DNA of 64,000 nt, taken from Kocuria dechangensis. GTDB lineage: Bacteria; Actinomycetota; Actinomycetes; Actinomycetales; Micrococcaceae. This document shows, one piece after another, positions 38,588-48,023 of this stretch. The translations under genes were made by a program, and so were the position numbers. The first letter of the stretch is position 1; each line of letters begins with the position of its first letter. The stretch lies in contig NZ_BMEQ01000004.1 in the NCBI RefSeq assembly GCF_014636775.1, forward strand, positions 1-64,000, read 5' to 3'. The notes below the pieces were generated by a model. The model ran no database searches. It was not told where the DNA came from and saw nothing but the letters and a program-made list of their open reading frames with translations.

Positions 38588-40081
38588 CTACTCCTGGTCC
38601 GCGGCGTCACCGACCATCACCTCGGCGGTGCGCTCCTCGCCGTCCCGCACGTACCGGACGGTCCCGGTGCCGCCGGCGGGCAGCTCCCGGACGGCGGCCG
38701 TGAGGGAGTTCGCGTCCTGGATGCGGTGGCCGTTGAACTCCGTGATGACGTCGTCCACCTCCAGGCCGGCCTCGTCGGCCGGGGAGCCGGCGACGACCTC
38801 GCGGATCACGGCGCCGTCGGAGAACGCCTGGCTGCGCCCCTCCGCGGCCGGCGCCGCCGTCACGCTCGTGCCGAGGTAGCCGTGCGTCGCGCGCCCGTTG
38901 TCGATGATCTCCTGCGCCACCCGCTTCGCGTTGTCGATCGGGATGGAGAAGCCCACGCCGATGTTCCCGGCCTCGGCGGAGGACCCGGCCGAGGCGATGG
39001 CCACGTTGATCCCGATGACCTCGCCGTCGGTGTCGATCAGCGGTCCGCCGGAGTTGCCGGGGTTGATGGCCGCGTCGGTCTGGATGACGTTGAGGTACAC
39101 GATCGACTGGGCGTCGCGGGAGCCGCCGCCCTGCCCGCCGTCGTCGGGGAAGTTGAAGAAGAAGTCGTTGCCGCCGTTCCCGTCCTGCCCGTCCCCCTCC
39201 GAGGGGGTGGACGGGGCGGCCGAGGAGGCGACCTCGATGGTGCGGTCCAGGGTCGAGACGATCCCGTCCGTGACCGTGCCGGACAGGCCCAGCGGGGCGC
39301 CGATGGCGATCGCGGTGTCGCCGACGTTGACGTCGTCGAGGGAGCCCAGGGTCGCCGGCGTCAGGCCCTGGACCTCGATCTTGATCACGGCGAGGTCCGA
39401 CAGCGGGTCGGTGCCGACCACCGTCGCGGTGTGCACCGAGCCGTCGTCCAGCCGGACCTCCAGCTCCGGGTCGCTCGCCGTGCCGTCGAGGGTCACCACG
39501 TGCGTGTTGGTCAGGATGTGGCCCTGGTCGTCGATGATCACCCCGGAGCCCGAGCCGGCCTCGCTGCCGCTCGAGGAGGAGATCGTCACCGTCGACGGGG
39601 ACGCCTTCTGGGCGGCGGCGGTGACCGCGTTCACGTCGTCCTGGTCGTTGACGATGATCGAGCTCGAGGTCGAGGTCGACCCGCCGGCCGAGCCGATCTG
39701 CCCGTCCTCCAGCAGGGCGTCCGTCCCCACGGCGGCGCCCGCCCCGATCAGGGCCGCCAGCGCCATGCCCGTCACCAGCGACGCGCCCGAGAACCTCCGG
39801 CGCTCCGCCGGCCGGGCCCCGAACGGGTCCGCGGGAGCGCCGTCCCATCCCTGCTGCGGAGCGCCGGCCCCGGGCCCGCCCTCGTGGCCGGCCCCGTAGA
39901 CCGGCCGGGTCCACCCGGTGCCGTCCTCGGCGTCGGCGCCGTACCGGTCGCCGTTCCCGGACCAGTGCCCGCGCTCGCCGCCCGGGGCCCAGGGCCCGCC
40001 GTCCGGCCGTGCGGAGACCGGGGGGATCGGCTGGGTCGGCTGCGGGTCGGTGCCGGACCGGGGGTCGCGGTGGTCGGACAT
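38588..40081 (-). CDS. HtrA-like S1C serine protease with PDZ domain
   Basis: 497 residues. A cytoplasmic Pro/Gly-rich N-terminus of about 95 residues precedes one TM helix (about 98-122) and the trypsin-like domain. The triad is His in ILTNTHVV, Asp in LSDLAVIKI and Ser in NPGNSGGPL. A low-complexity loop (about 280-320) holds Gly/Asp repeats. One PDZ domain closes the protein (GAVIREVVAGSPADEAGLEVDDVITEFNG). It is an extracytoplasmic quality-control protease, as PepD/HtrA in related bacteria, often linked to MtrAB stress control. ATG 40081 has AGGAGGAG upstream. Confidence 0.95.
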   Translation of the reverse strand: MSDHRDPRSGTDPQPTQPIPPVSARPDGGPWAPGGERGHWSGNGDRYGADAEDGTGWTRPVYGAGHEGGPGAGAPQQGWDGAPADPFGARPAERRRFSGASLVTGMALAALIGAGAAVGTDALLEDGQIGSAGGSTSTSSSIIVNDQDDVNAVTAAAQKASPSTVTISSSSGSEAGSGSGVIIDDQGHILTNTHVVTLDGTASDPELEVRLDDGSVHTATVVGTDPLSDLAVIKIEVQGLTPATLGSLDDVNVGDTAIAIGAPLGLSGTVTDGIVSTLDRTIEVASSAAPSTPSEGDGQDGNGGNDFFFNFPDDGGQGGGSRDAQSIVYLNVIQTDAAINPGNSGGPLIDTDGEVIGINVAIASAGSSAEAGNIGVGFSIPIDNAKRVAQEIIDNGRATHGYLGTSVTAAPAAEGRSQAFSDGAVIREVVAGSPADEAGLEVDDVITEFNGHRIQDANSLTAAVRELPAGGTGTVRYVRDGEERTAEVMVGDAADQE

Positions 40082-40399
40082 GGACGTCTCCTCCTGCTGG
40101 TGCGGGGCGGGCCCGGGCCGGCCCGCCCCGGGGGCGGCCGTCCGGGGCGCCGGATCTGGGTCCCAGTATCTCCCCCGGCACTGAGACGAGGCTGAAAGCC
40201 CTGACCGTGCGGGGTGTGCTCCCTGGACGCCCGCAGGGCGCCGGCTGGGCGTGGTGGCTCCGCACTCCGGACCGATTGTTGCCCCGGAAGTTCACCAGCA
40301 GCCGTCCGCTTTCGCCCTCCGCGTAGGGCCGCGCGGCGTCCTGCCCCGGCCGGCGGGCCCGGCCCTACAATCGGGACCACCGACCACGTGAGGGAGATC
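40082..40399. promoter_or_regulatory. Divergent promoter region between htrA and the TPM gene
   Basis: 318 bases without a gene, GC-rich. TACAAT at 40366-40371 is a good -10 hexamer for the rightward TPM-domain gene, about 29 nt before its ATG. No clear -35 is visible at the right spacing. An extracytoplasmic-function sigma site is possible. Nothing else is recognised. Confidence 0.5.
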
Positions 40400-42436
40400 A
40401 TGCACTGGCGCCCCATTTCCCGCCGGACCGCTGCCGCCTGCGGGCTGACGCTCGCCCTGTTCGTGCCCGTGGGAGCCGCCGTCGCGCAGCCGCCCGTGGA
40501 CGTCCCGCCGGGCGAGCGGGTGGTGGACGGCAGCGGCGTCCTGGACGACCCCGCCGCGCTCGAGGCCGAGATCGAGACCCTGGCCGCGGAGGAGAACCTC
40601 GTCCTCTACGCGGTGACCGTCGACGAGTTCACCGGCCCCGCCGACCCCGACCAGTGGGTCCAGGAGTTCGCCGAGCTCAACGGCTTCGGCACCAACGACG
40701 CCGTCCTCGTCATCGCGACCGACGCCCGGCAGGTCCGCCTCGACGCCCACGACAGCGGGCCGCTGAGCGACGCCCAGCTGCAGGACGTGCTCCAGGACAT
40801 CCGGCCCGCGCTCTCGAGCGGCGACTGGGACGGCGCGGTGCGGGGGGCCGTCGGGAGCATCGAGGCCGAGCTCGCGGGCACGGGCGGAGCGGCCGCCGAC
40901 TCCGGCGGGGGCGGGGGCGCCGGCCTCGGCCTCCTCGGCCTCGGGGCCCTGGGCGTGGGCGGTCTTGCGGTGTACGGGATCGCCAGCCGGAACAAGAAGC
41001 GCCGGCAGGGCCAGGCCGGTGCCCCGCAGGGCCCGGCCGGCGGCCCCCAGGGCCCCGCGGTCCCGTACCAGGACGTGCCCGTCCCCGAGCTGCGCAAGCG
41101 CGCCGGGGAGCTGCTCGTGTCCACCGACAACGCCATCCAGCACTCGGAGCAGGAGCTCGCGTTCGCCGAGCTGCAGTACGGCCCGGACGAGGTCGAGCGG
41201 TTCCGCCGGGCCATCGCCGACGCCAAGCAGCACATGCAGGCCTCCTTCGCCCTCCAGCAGCAGCTCGAGGACCACATCCCCGACACCGAGGAGCAGCAGC
41301 GGGCCTGGCTCGCCGAGATCATCGGGCGCTCCCAGGAGGCCCAGCGCCCGCTGAAGGAGCAGGAGCAGGCGTTCAGCGCCCTGCGCCGCCTGGAGACCCG
41401 CGCGCCCCAGGCCGTCGAGGACGTCGAGCGGGCGGCCCGGTCCGTCGAGCCGCGCGTGGCCACGGCCGAGGCCCAGCTGGGCGCGCTCGCCGCCCGCTAC
41501 AACGACACCGCCCTCGCCCCGGTGCGCGACAACGTCGAGCAGGCCGGGGAGCGCCTGGCGTTCGTGGAGTCCGCCGTGGCCGAGGCGCGCGTCGAGCTGG
41601 ACCGGGGCCGGACGAGCGAGGCCGTCCTCGACATCCGTGCGGCCGAGGAGGGCGTGGGCCAGGCCCGCGGCCTCCTGGACGCGGTGGAGCACGCCGCGAC
41701 GGAGCTCGCCCAGGCGGAGGAGTCCCTCAAGGACGCCGTGGCGATCGCCCGCCGCGACGTCGCGGAGGCGGACGCCCTCGTGCAGCGGGGCTCCAACCCC
41801 GAGCTCGCGGGCGCGGCCGCCGGCGTCAACGCCGTCCTGCGCCTCGTCGAGGAGCAGATGACCGGCGGGCGGATGGACCCCCTCGGCCTCGGCCGCCGCC
41901 TCGCGGTGGCCAAGGACGAGCTCGACAAGGGCCTCGCCTCCGTGCGCTCCCAGAACGACCGGGACCGCTCGGCCCGGGAGACCCTGTCGCACACCCTCGT
42001 GGCCGCGCAGGCCCAGGTGAGCTCCGCGAGCGAGTACATCTGGGCCCGCCGGGGCGGTGTCGGCCCGGAGGCCCGCACCCGTCTCGCCGAGGCGGAGCGC
42101 TACCTCGAGGCCGCCCAGCAGATGCGCCAGTCCAACCCCTCCGAGGCCGTCACCCACGCCAACGAGGCCATGCGCCTGGCCGGCGAGGCCCAGTACATCG
42201 CCCAGTCGGACGTCGACAGCTTCGGCTACGGCGGCTTCGGCGCGCCCGCCGGCGGCCACGGCTACCGCGGCCGGTCCAACAGCGGCGTGGGCGGTGCCAT
42301 GCTCGGCGGCATCCTGCTCGGGTCGATCCTCAACGGCGGGGGCGGCTTCGGCGGCAGCTTCGGCGGAGGATTCGGCGGAGGCGGGGGCGGGGGCGGCTTC
42401 GGCGGCTTCGACGGAGGCGTCGGCGGCAGCTTCTGA
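40400..42436 (+). CDS. TPM-domain membrane protein with long coiled coil
   Basis: 678 residues. A signal peptide (ACGLTLALFVPVGAAVA) precedes a TPM domain (about 40-160: VVDGSGVLDDPAALEAEIETLAAEENLVLYAVTVDEFTG, ...NGFGTNDAVLVIATDARQVRLDA), then a TM helix (about 173-192, GLGLLGLGALGVGGLAVYGI). A cytoplasmic coiled-coil region of about 380 residues ends in a Gly-rich tail of 60 residues. TPM domains sit in photosystem II repair proteins and membrane-stress proteins. The PspA-family gene follows 117 nt later, so the two form a stress pair. The start is ATG 40400 with GGGAG upstream. Confidence 0.85.
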   Translation: MHWRPISRRTAAACGLTLALFVPVGAAVAQPPVDVPPGERVVDGSGVLDDPAALEAEIETLAAEENLVLYAVTVDEFTGPADPDQWVQEFAELNGFGTNDAVLVIATDARQVRLDAHDSGPLSDAQLQDVLQDIRPALSSGDWDGAVRGAVGSIEAELAGTGGAAADSGGGGGAGLGLLGLGALGVGGLAVYGIASRNKKRRQGQAGAPQGPAGGPQGPAVPYQDVPVPELRKRAGELLVSTDNAIQHSEQELAFAELQYGPDEVERFRRAIADAKQHMQASFALQQQLEDHIPDTEEQQRAWLAEIIGRSQEAQRPLKEQEQAFSALRRLETRAPQAVEDVERAARSVEPRVATAEAQLGALAARYNDTALAPVRDNVEQAGERLAFVESAVAEARVELDRGRTSEAVLDIRAAEEGVGQARGLLDAVEHAATELAQAEESLKDAVAIARRDVAEADALVQRGSNPELAGAAAGVNAVLRLVEEQMTGGRMDPLGLGRRLAVAKDELDKGLASVRSQNDRDRSARETLSHTLVAAQAQVSSASEYIWARRGGVGPEARTRLAEAERYLEAAQQMRQSNPSEAVTHANEAMRLAGEAQYIAQSDVDSFGYGGFGAPAGGHGYRGRSNSGVGGAMLGGILLGSILNGGGGFGGSFGGGFGGGGGGGGFGGFDGGVGGSF

Positions 42437-42553
42437 CGCCCCGCCCCCGGGGCCGCCACCCGCGCCGCCCCTGTTCCTGTCCACCCACCACACCCATCCG
42501 CACCGACCGCCCGGGGACCGCCCGGGCGCAGCACCAGGAGAGAGAAGGACACC

Positions 42554-43297
42554 ATGATCAAGCAGTCGATCTTCGGTCGCATCGCCCAGCTGGCGAAGGC
42601 CAACATCAACGCCCTCATCGACGCCGCCGAGGACCCGCAGCTCATGCTGGACCAGATGGTGCGCGACTACACCGAGAACATCCGCGAGGCCGAGGCCGCC
42701 GTCGCCCAGACCATCGGCAGCCTGCGCCTGCTCGAGCAGGACCACGCCGAAGACGTCCGCGAGGCCCAGGAGTGGGGCAACAAGGCGCTGGCCGCCTCCA
42801 ACAGGGCGGAGGAGTTCCGCGCCACCGGCAGGTCCTCCGACGCGGAGAAGTTCGACAACCTCGCGAAGGTCGCCCTGCAGCGCCAGATCCAGTACGAGAC
42901 GGAGGCCCGGGGCGCCGAGCCGCAGATCCAGTCGCAGACCGAGGTCGTGGAGAAGCTCAAGGACGGCCTGAACAAGATGCGCGGCAAGCTCCAGGAGCTC
43001 TCGGCCAAGCGCGACGAGCTCAACGCCCGGCAGAAGACCGTGCAGGCGCAGTCCCAGGTGCAGGACGCCCTCAGGTCCTTCGACGTCCTCGACCCGACGA
43101 GCGAGGTCTCCCGCTTCGAGGACAAGATCCGCCGCGAGGAGGCGCGGATCCTCGGGCAGCAGGAGCTGGCCGCGTCCTCGCTCGACGCCCAGTTCGAGTC
43201 GCTGGAGGCCCTGGGCCAGCAGTCGGAGGTCGAGGCCCGGCTCGCGGCCCTCAAGTCCCGCAGCGCCGAGAAGATCGTCTCCGCCGAGGAGGTCTGA
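42554..43297 (+). CDS. PspA/IM30-family membrane stress protein
   Basis: 247 residues, nearly all helical. FGRIAQLAKANINALIDAAEDPQLMLDQMVRDYTENIREAEAAVAQTIGSLRLLEQDHAED is the PspA N-terminal region with its first amphipathic helix, followed by coiled coil (QRQIQYETEARGAEPQIQSQTEVVEKLKDGLNKMRGKLQELSAKRDELNARQK). It forms membrane-protecting oligomers. The AGGAG and GAGAGAAGG region sits before the ATG. Together with the upstream TPM protein it suggests a dedicated stress operon. It ends before two terminators. Confidence 0.95.
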   Translation: MIKQSIFGRIAQLAKANINALIDAAEDPQLMLDQMVRDYTENIREAEAAVAQTIGSLRLLEQDHAEDVREAQEWGNKALAASNRAEEFRATGRSSDAEKFDNLAKVALQRQIQYETEARGAEPQIQSQTEVVEKLKDGLNKMRGKLQELSAKRDELNARQKTVQAQSQVQDALRSFDVLDPTSEVSRFEDKIRREEARILGQQELAASSLDAQFESLEALGQQSEVEARLAALKSRSAEKIVSAEEV

Positions 43298-43328
43298 CCC
43301 CCGGCTCCTCCGGAGCCCTCGCACGCAG

Positions 43329-43358
43329 AACGCCCCGCGGTGGACGCCGTGGGGCGTT
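43329..43358 (+). terminator. Terminator hairpin after the PspA gene
   Basis: AACGCCCCGCGG (43329-43340) pairs with CCGTGGGGCGTT (43347-43358) with one mismatch and a 6-nt loop, 32 nt after the stop. GTT follows, then GC-rich sequence. Confidence 0.65.
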
Positions 43359-43441
43359 CGTCGTGCCGGCCGGAGGGGCTCCGCGCCGCGGCGCCTGCGC
43401 CGGCCGGTCCTTGACCGGCCGGTCCTGCGCCCGGGCATGAC

Positions 43442-43476
43442 GAAGGCCCCCGGACCGTGACGGTCCGGGGGCCTTC
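43442..43476. terminator. Perfect 16-bp hairpin between PspA and the initiator tRNA
   Basis: GAAGGCCCCCGGACCG (43442-43457) and its complement (43461-43476) around a TGA loop. It lies 3 nt beyond the tRNA 3' end on the minus strand and can serve both directions. Confidence 0.8.
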
Positions 43477-43478
43477 CG

Positions 43479-43555
43479 TGGTTGCGGGGGCAAGATTTGA
43501 ACTTGCGACCTCTGGGTTATGAGCCCAGCGAGCTACCGAACTGCTCCACCCCGCG
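43479..43555 (-). tRNA. Initiator tRNA-Met (CAT anticodon)
   Basis: On the minus strand the sequence begins CGCGGGGTGGAGCAG, has the anticodon loop CTCATAA flanked by GGG and CCC in the stem, the T arm GTTCAAATC, and ends CCCCGCAACCA. Two hallmarks mark the initiator: the C1-A72 mismatch and the three G-C pairs in the anticodon stem. CCA is encoded. It is 77 nt including CCA. Confidence 0.97.
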
Positions 43556-43601
43556 GCGACACGTATGACTATACGGACCGCGGGGTGGGCTGGCAAATCG
43601 G

Positions 43602-46580
43602 CTACTCGCCCCCCTCCTCCGGCGCCAGGGCGCCGTCCGCCTGGGGCTCGACGACGCCCTCCGCCTCGAGGGCCCGCTCGATGGCGTCCTGCAGCCGGTC
43701 CTGGGCCTCCCCGTAGCGGGCCCAGTCGCCGTCCTGCAGCGCCTGGTCGGAGTCCCGGACCGCCTGGTTGGCCTCGTTGAGGGCGTCCTGCAGGGTGTCG
43801 CCCGTGCCGGCCGGCGGCCGCGCGCCGCCCTCGGCGGGCTGCTCGCCGTCGGGAGCGGCCTCGGCGTCGTCGACGCCGGCGCCGGCGGAGGTCTGGGCGC
43901 CGGAGTCGCCGCCGAACACCTCGTCCAGCGCCTCGTCGAGGGTGGGCGCGAAGCCGACCTCCTCGCCGAAGCCCACGAGCACGCGGCGCAGCGTCGGGTA
44001 CGCGGCGTCGCCCGAGGACTGGACGTAGACCGGCTGGACGTAGAGCATGCCGCCGCCGGCGGGCAGCGTCAGCAGGTTGCCGTTGATCACCTCGGAGGCG
44101 CCCTGGCGCAGGAGGTTCAGCTCGGTCGAGACGTCGGTGTCCGAGTTGAACAGGTTCTGCGCCTGGCCGGGCCCCGGCACCACGGACGAGCGGGGCAGCT
44201 CGAGCAGCCGCAGCTTGCCGTACTCGTCGCTCTTGACCCCGTCCTCCCCCGTGCCGGCGTCGGCGTTCGCGGAGAGGTAGCCGTACATCACGTTGCGGGT
44301 GTTGCCCGTCTGCGACTGCTGGGGGATGAAGGACGTGGTGAGGGAGAAGTTGGCCTCCTCCTCGCCCGGCATCCGCATCGACAGGTAGTACGGCGGCAGC
44401 GGCACGTTGCTCTCCTGCGTCGGGTCGTTGGGCACGGACCACACGTCGTTCGCGTTGTAGAAGTCGTTCGCGTTCGTGACGTGGTACTCGTTGAGCAGCT
44501 CGCGCTGGACCTTGAACATGTCCTGCGGGTAGCGCACGTGCGCCATGAGGTCCGCCGACATCTCGGAGTAGGGCTTGAGCGTGTTCGGGAAGACGTTCTG
44601 CCAGGCCTTCAGGAGCGGGTCCTGGTCGTCCCACGCGTACAGGGTCACGGAGCCGTCGTAGGCGTTGACCGTGGCCTTGACCGAGTTGCGGATGTAGTTG
44701 ACGCGCTCCGCCGGCAGCGCGGCCGCCGCGCCCTGGGCGGTCTGCGTGTCCTGGGTGGCCTCCTGCAGCACCGAGGGCGTCGAGTACGGGAAGGCGTCCG
44801 AGGTGGTGTAGGCGTCCACGATCCACTGCACCTGGCCGTCGATGATCGCCGGGTAGGGCGCGCCGTCGACCGTCAGGTAGGGGGCGACCTTCTCCACGCG
44901 CTCGCGCGGGTCCCGGTCGTAGAGGACCTGGGACTCCGGGCGGACCGCGTCCGAGAGCAGCAGGTCCGAGGACTGGAACTTGATCCCGTAGGACAGCCGG
45001 TTGAAGAAGTTGCCGACGCTGGGCCCGCCGTCGCCGTTGAACGTCGTCTTGGCGTCGCCCTCCTCGTCGCCCGCCGTCTGCGGGCGGTCCAGCTCGAGCG
45101 GGACGTCGCCCTCCCCGCCGCCCACGATGGAGTACTCCGGTGAGTTCTCGCCGAAGTAGATCCGCGGCTCGTAGTCGTCGGAGATCACGCCCCGGGAGGG
45201 GATCCCGGCCTGCATGAACTGGGGCTTGCCGTCCGCCTCCACCCGGTTGCCGTAGGCCGCGACCACGCCGTAGCCGTGGGTGTAGACCACGTGCTGGTTG
45301 TACCAGCCCTGGTTCTGGTCGGGGTTGAGCTCACGGGTCGCGATCACGGTGTCCTGGACCTCGCCGTCGATCTCGTAGCGGTCCACGTTGAGGGTGTCCG
45401 GGAACTGGTAGTACGGGCGGAACTGCTGCAGCTGGGAGAACGCGGCGGAGACCACGTTCGGGTCCAGCAGGCGGATGTTCGACGTCGTCTCGGTGTCCTG
45501 GCGCAGGGCGCCCTGCGCGGTCTCGGTCGTCGCGTCGTAGGCCATGACCTCGGTCGCCTCGAGCCCGTAGGCCTCCCGGGTCTGCTGGATGTTCCGCTGG
45601 ATGTACTCGTTCTCCAGGGCCTGCTCCGTCGGGGTGACCTGGAAGCGCTGGACCACCCACGGGTAGATCCCGCCGGCCACGACCGCCACGACGACGAGCA
45701 TCGCGGTGCCGATCAGCGGCAGGCGCCAGCGCCCGATGAAGGACGCCACGAGGAACAGCACCGCGACGATCAGGGCCGCGGCGGCGAGGATCGCCTTCGT
45801 GGGGATCACGGCGTTGACGTCCGTGTACAGCGCACCGGTCCACTTGCCGGACGAGGACTGCAGCGTCGAGTACCGGTCCAGCCAGAAGTTCGCGGCCTGC
45901 AGCAGCAGGAACAGCGCCGCGAGCACCCCCAGGTGCACGCGGGAGGCGCGCGTGGTGCTCAGCCCGCGCTCGTTGATCCGGATCCCGCCGTAGACGTAGT
46001 GCATCAGGATCCCCGCCACGCCCGCGAGCAGGATCGCGGAGACGAGGAAGCCGATGAGGAAGCGCAGGAAGGGCAGGGTGAAGACGTAGAAGCCGATGTC
46101 CAGGCCGAACTGCGGGTCCTCCTGGCCGAACGGCTCCTGGTTGAAGAACAGCAGGACCGTGTCCCACTGCGTCATCGCCGTGGACGCCGCGAACAGGCCG
46201 AACAGCACGGGCACCACGACCAGGACGATCTTGCGCACCGGCTCCAGGGCCTCCTGGTAGCGGCGCAGGTTGTCGTCCACGATGGACTCGGCCGTGATCG
46301 GCCGGCTCCGGTAGGCGAGGTAGAGGCTGGCGAACATCAGCGCGGCCACGAGCACGGCGGAGACGGCGAAGATCGAGATCTTGGCGACGTTCTCGGTGAC
46401 GAACACGCTGAGGTAGCCCAGCTGGTCGTACCACAGGACGTCCGTGTACAGCTGCGTGAGACCCACGAAGGCGGCCACGAGGGCCAGCACGATGACGACG
46501 GTCGGCCCCAGCGCACCCCGCTTCTTCCGCTGTCCGGCTGGTTGCCTCGGTGGTCGGGGGGCTGTTGGTCCGGCGGTCAC
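43602..46580 (-). CDS. UPF0182 family membrane protein
   Basis: 992 residues. Seven hydrophobic segments in the first 300 residues (LGPTVVIVLALVAAFVGL, IFAVSAVLVAALMFASLYL, LVVVPVLFGLFAASTAM and others) are followed by an extracellular domain of about 600 residues containing EYIQRNIQQTREAYGL and NFSLTTSFIPQQSQTGNTRNVMYGYL. The acidic Pro/Gly-rich tail ends EEGGE. Homologous to M. tuberculosis Rv3193c. Function is unproven. It is transcribed from GTG 46580. Confidence 0.9.
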   Translation of the reverse strand: MTAGPTAPRPPRQPAGQRKKRGALGPTVVIVLALVAAFVGLTQLYTDVLWYDQLGYLSVFVTENVAKISIFAVSAVLVAALMFASLYLAYRSRPITAESIVDDNLRRYQEALEPVRKIVLVVVPVLFGLFAASTAMTQWDTVLLFFNQEPFGQEDPQFGLDIGFYVFTLPFLRFLIGFLVSAILLAGVAGILMHYVYGGIRINERGLSTTRASRVHLGVLAALFLLLQAANFWLDRYSTLQSSSGKWTGALYTDVNAVIPTKAILAAAALIVAVLFLVASFIGRWRLPLIGTAMLVVVAVVAGGIYPWVVQRFQVTPTEQALENEYIQRNIQQTREAYGLEATEVMAYDATTETAQGALRQDTETTSNIRLLDPNVVSAAFSQLQQFRPYYQFPDTLNVDRYEIDGEVQDTVIATRELNPDQNQGWYNQHVVYTHGYGVVAAYGNRVEADGKPQFMQAGIPSRGVISDDYEPRIYFGENSPEYSIVGGGEGDVPLELDRPQTAGDEEGDAKTTFNGDGGPSVGNFFNRLSYGIKFQSSDLLLSDAVRPESQVLYDRDPRERVEKVAPYLTVDGAPYPAIIDGQVQWIVDAYTTSDAFPYSTPSVLQEATQDTQTAQGAAAALPAERVNYIRNSVKATVNAYDGSVTLYAWDDQDPLLKAWQNVFPNTLKPYSEMSADLMAHVRYPQDMFKVQRELLNEYHVTNANDFYNANDVWSVPNDPTQESNVPLPPYYLSMRMPGEEEANFSLTTSFIPQQSQTGNTRNVMYGYLSANADAGTGEDGVKSDEYGKLRLLELPRSSVVPGPGQAQNLFNSDTDVSTELNLLRQGASEVINGNLLTLPAGGGMLYVQPVYVQSSGDAAYPTLRRVLVGFGEEVGFAPTLDEALDEVFGGDSGAQTSAGAGVDDAEAAPDGEQPAEGGARPPAGTGDTLQDALNEANQAVRDSDQALQDGDWARYGEAQDRLQDAIERALEAEGVVEPQADGALAPEEGGE

Positions 46581-46724
46581 TGGTTACCTCTGCATTCCGC
46601 GTCGAAAGTCAGGCGTGCTGTGTGGAGTCGGGGTCGTCGGGCGCGTGGGGCGGGCACGGTCAGGGGCGCCCCGACCATTCTGCCCGTGGCGTTCACGGGG
46701 GTGCAATCGACGCGGCGGCGCGGC

Positions 46725-47804
46725 TCACCGCGGCTCGCAGCCGGGCAGCGCGGACAGGTCGCCGCCGCGGCCCACGGCCTCGGCGGCGGCCACGGCGTCG
46801 TCGAGGGTCGACACGGACACGACCGTGAGCCCCTCGGGGACGTGGCCCTGCGCCTCCGCGCAGTTGCCCTGCGGCACGAGGAAGACCTCCGCGCCGGCGG
46901 CGGCCGCGCCCTGGAGCTTCTGCCGGATCCCGCCGATGGGCCCCACCTCCCCCTCGGGGGTGATGGTGCCCGTGCCGGCCACGTGCCGGTCGCCGGCGAG
47001 CGAGCCGGGGGTGAGCTCGTCGATGATCCCGAGGGCGAACATCATGCCCGCGCTCGGGCCGCCGACCTGGTCGAGCTCGAAGTCCACGTCGACCGGGAAG
47101 TCGTAGGTGGGCAGGAGGAAGACGCCGAGCTGGCGGTGCCCCGACGCCTCGTCCAGGACGGTGTCCACGGGCACCTCCCGCACCGCTCCGTCGCGCTCGA
47201 CCTCGAGGACGACGCCCGCGTCGCCGGCCTCGTCCAGGCCCGACTTCAGCCCCGCCAGCGAGGCGATCTGCGCCCCGTCCACGGTGAGCAGGACGTCCTC
47301 GTCCTCGAGCACCCCGTGGGAGGGACCGTCCGGGACCGTGCCGTGCACCACGAGGCGCATGCCGTAGTCAATGTCCAGGTGGGACAGGGCCGCGGCGATG
47401 GAGTTCTCCTGCGAGGAGTCCATGGCCACCGTGTTGGACTGGTCCACGTCCTCGGCCGAGACGTCGCGCGGGTACAGGGCGTCCGCCGGGAGGACGGTGT
47501 CCGACGGGTCCAGCCAGGCGCCGAGGACGCTCAGGGCGTTGACGTCGCTGTTCGGCCCGCCCGAGACGTAGACGGTGGTCAGGTCCAGGACGGAGTCGCT
47601 CGGGTAGGTCTGCGCCCCCGAGACGCCCAGCAGCTCCTGCCCGTCGTGCTCCCCCACCGTGTTGAACGTGGGGCCCGGCGCCTCGATGACGAACGGCGCG
47701 GGCAGCAGCGCGCCCGCCAGCAGCAGGCCCGCCGAGCCCAGCAGCGACCACGACTCCAGGCTCCGTCGGCGGCCGGTGGGGCGCGGGCGGGGGGAAACGG
47801 TCAC
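46725..47804 (-). CDS. YlbL-like PDZ and Lon-type (S16) peptidase
   Basis: 359 residues. One TM helix (about 20-40), a PDZ-like domain (about 155-210: HGVLEDEDVLLTVDGAQIASLAGLKSGLDEAGDAGVVLEVERDG) and an S16 Lon-type domain. The catalytic Ser lies in DQVGGPSAGMMFALGIIDEL, and the Lys in GPIGGIRQKLQGAAAAGAEVFLVP. It is a membrane-bound serine protease facing outward. The gene order with UPF0182 and DUF2342 matches M. tuberculosis Rv3193c-Rv3195. The start is GTG 47804. Confidence 0.92.
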   Translation of the reverse strand: MTVSPRPRPTGRRRSLESWSLLGSAGLLLAGALLPAPFVIEAPGPTFNTVGEHDGQELLGVSGAQTYPSDSVLDLTTVYVSGGPNSDVNALSVLGAWLDPSDTVLPADALYPRDVSAEDVDQSNTVAMDSSQENSIAAALSHLDIDYGMRLVVHGTVPDGPSHGVLEDEDVLLTVDGAQIASLAGLKSGLDEAGDAGVVLEVERDGAVREVPVDTVLDEASGHRQLGVFLLPTYDFPVDVDFELDQVGGPSAGMMFALGIIDELTPGSLAGDRHVAGTGTITPEGEVGPIGGIRQKLQGAAAAGAEVFLVPQGNCAEAQGHVPEGLTVVSVSTLDDAVAAAEAVGRGGDLSALPGCEPR

Positions 47805-48023
47805 GGGCGGTCCTCGACGGTCGGTGGCGGGTGGACCGCGCTCCCCCTGGGGCGCCCGGTCCGGGCGCCCCAGTCTATCCCGCGGGCCGGGGGCCTGAGC
47901 TCCCAGCGAACTGGGAGTTGCCCCGTGGTCCGCCCCGCGCAGGGCTCGCTACGCTGGGACCAGAGACGTCCGGCGCGCCCGTGCCGCCGGTCCCCAGCTC
48001 CCGATCAGACGAACGGTGGACCC

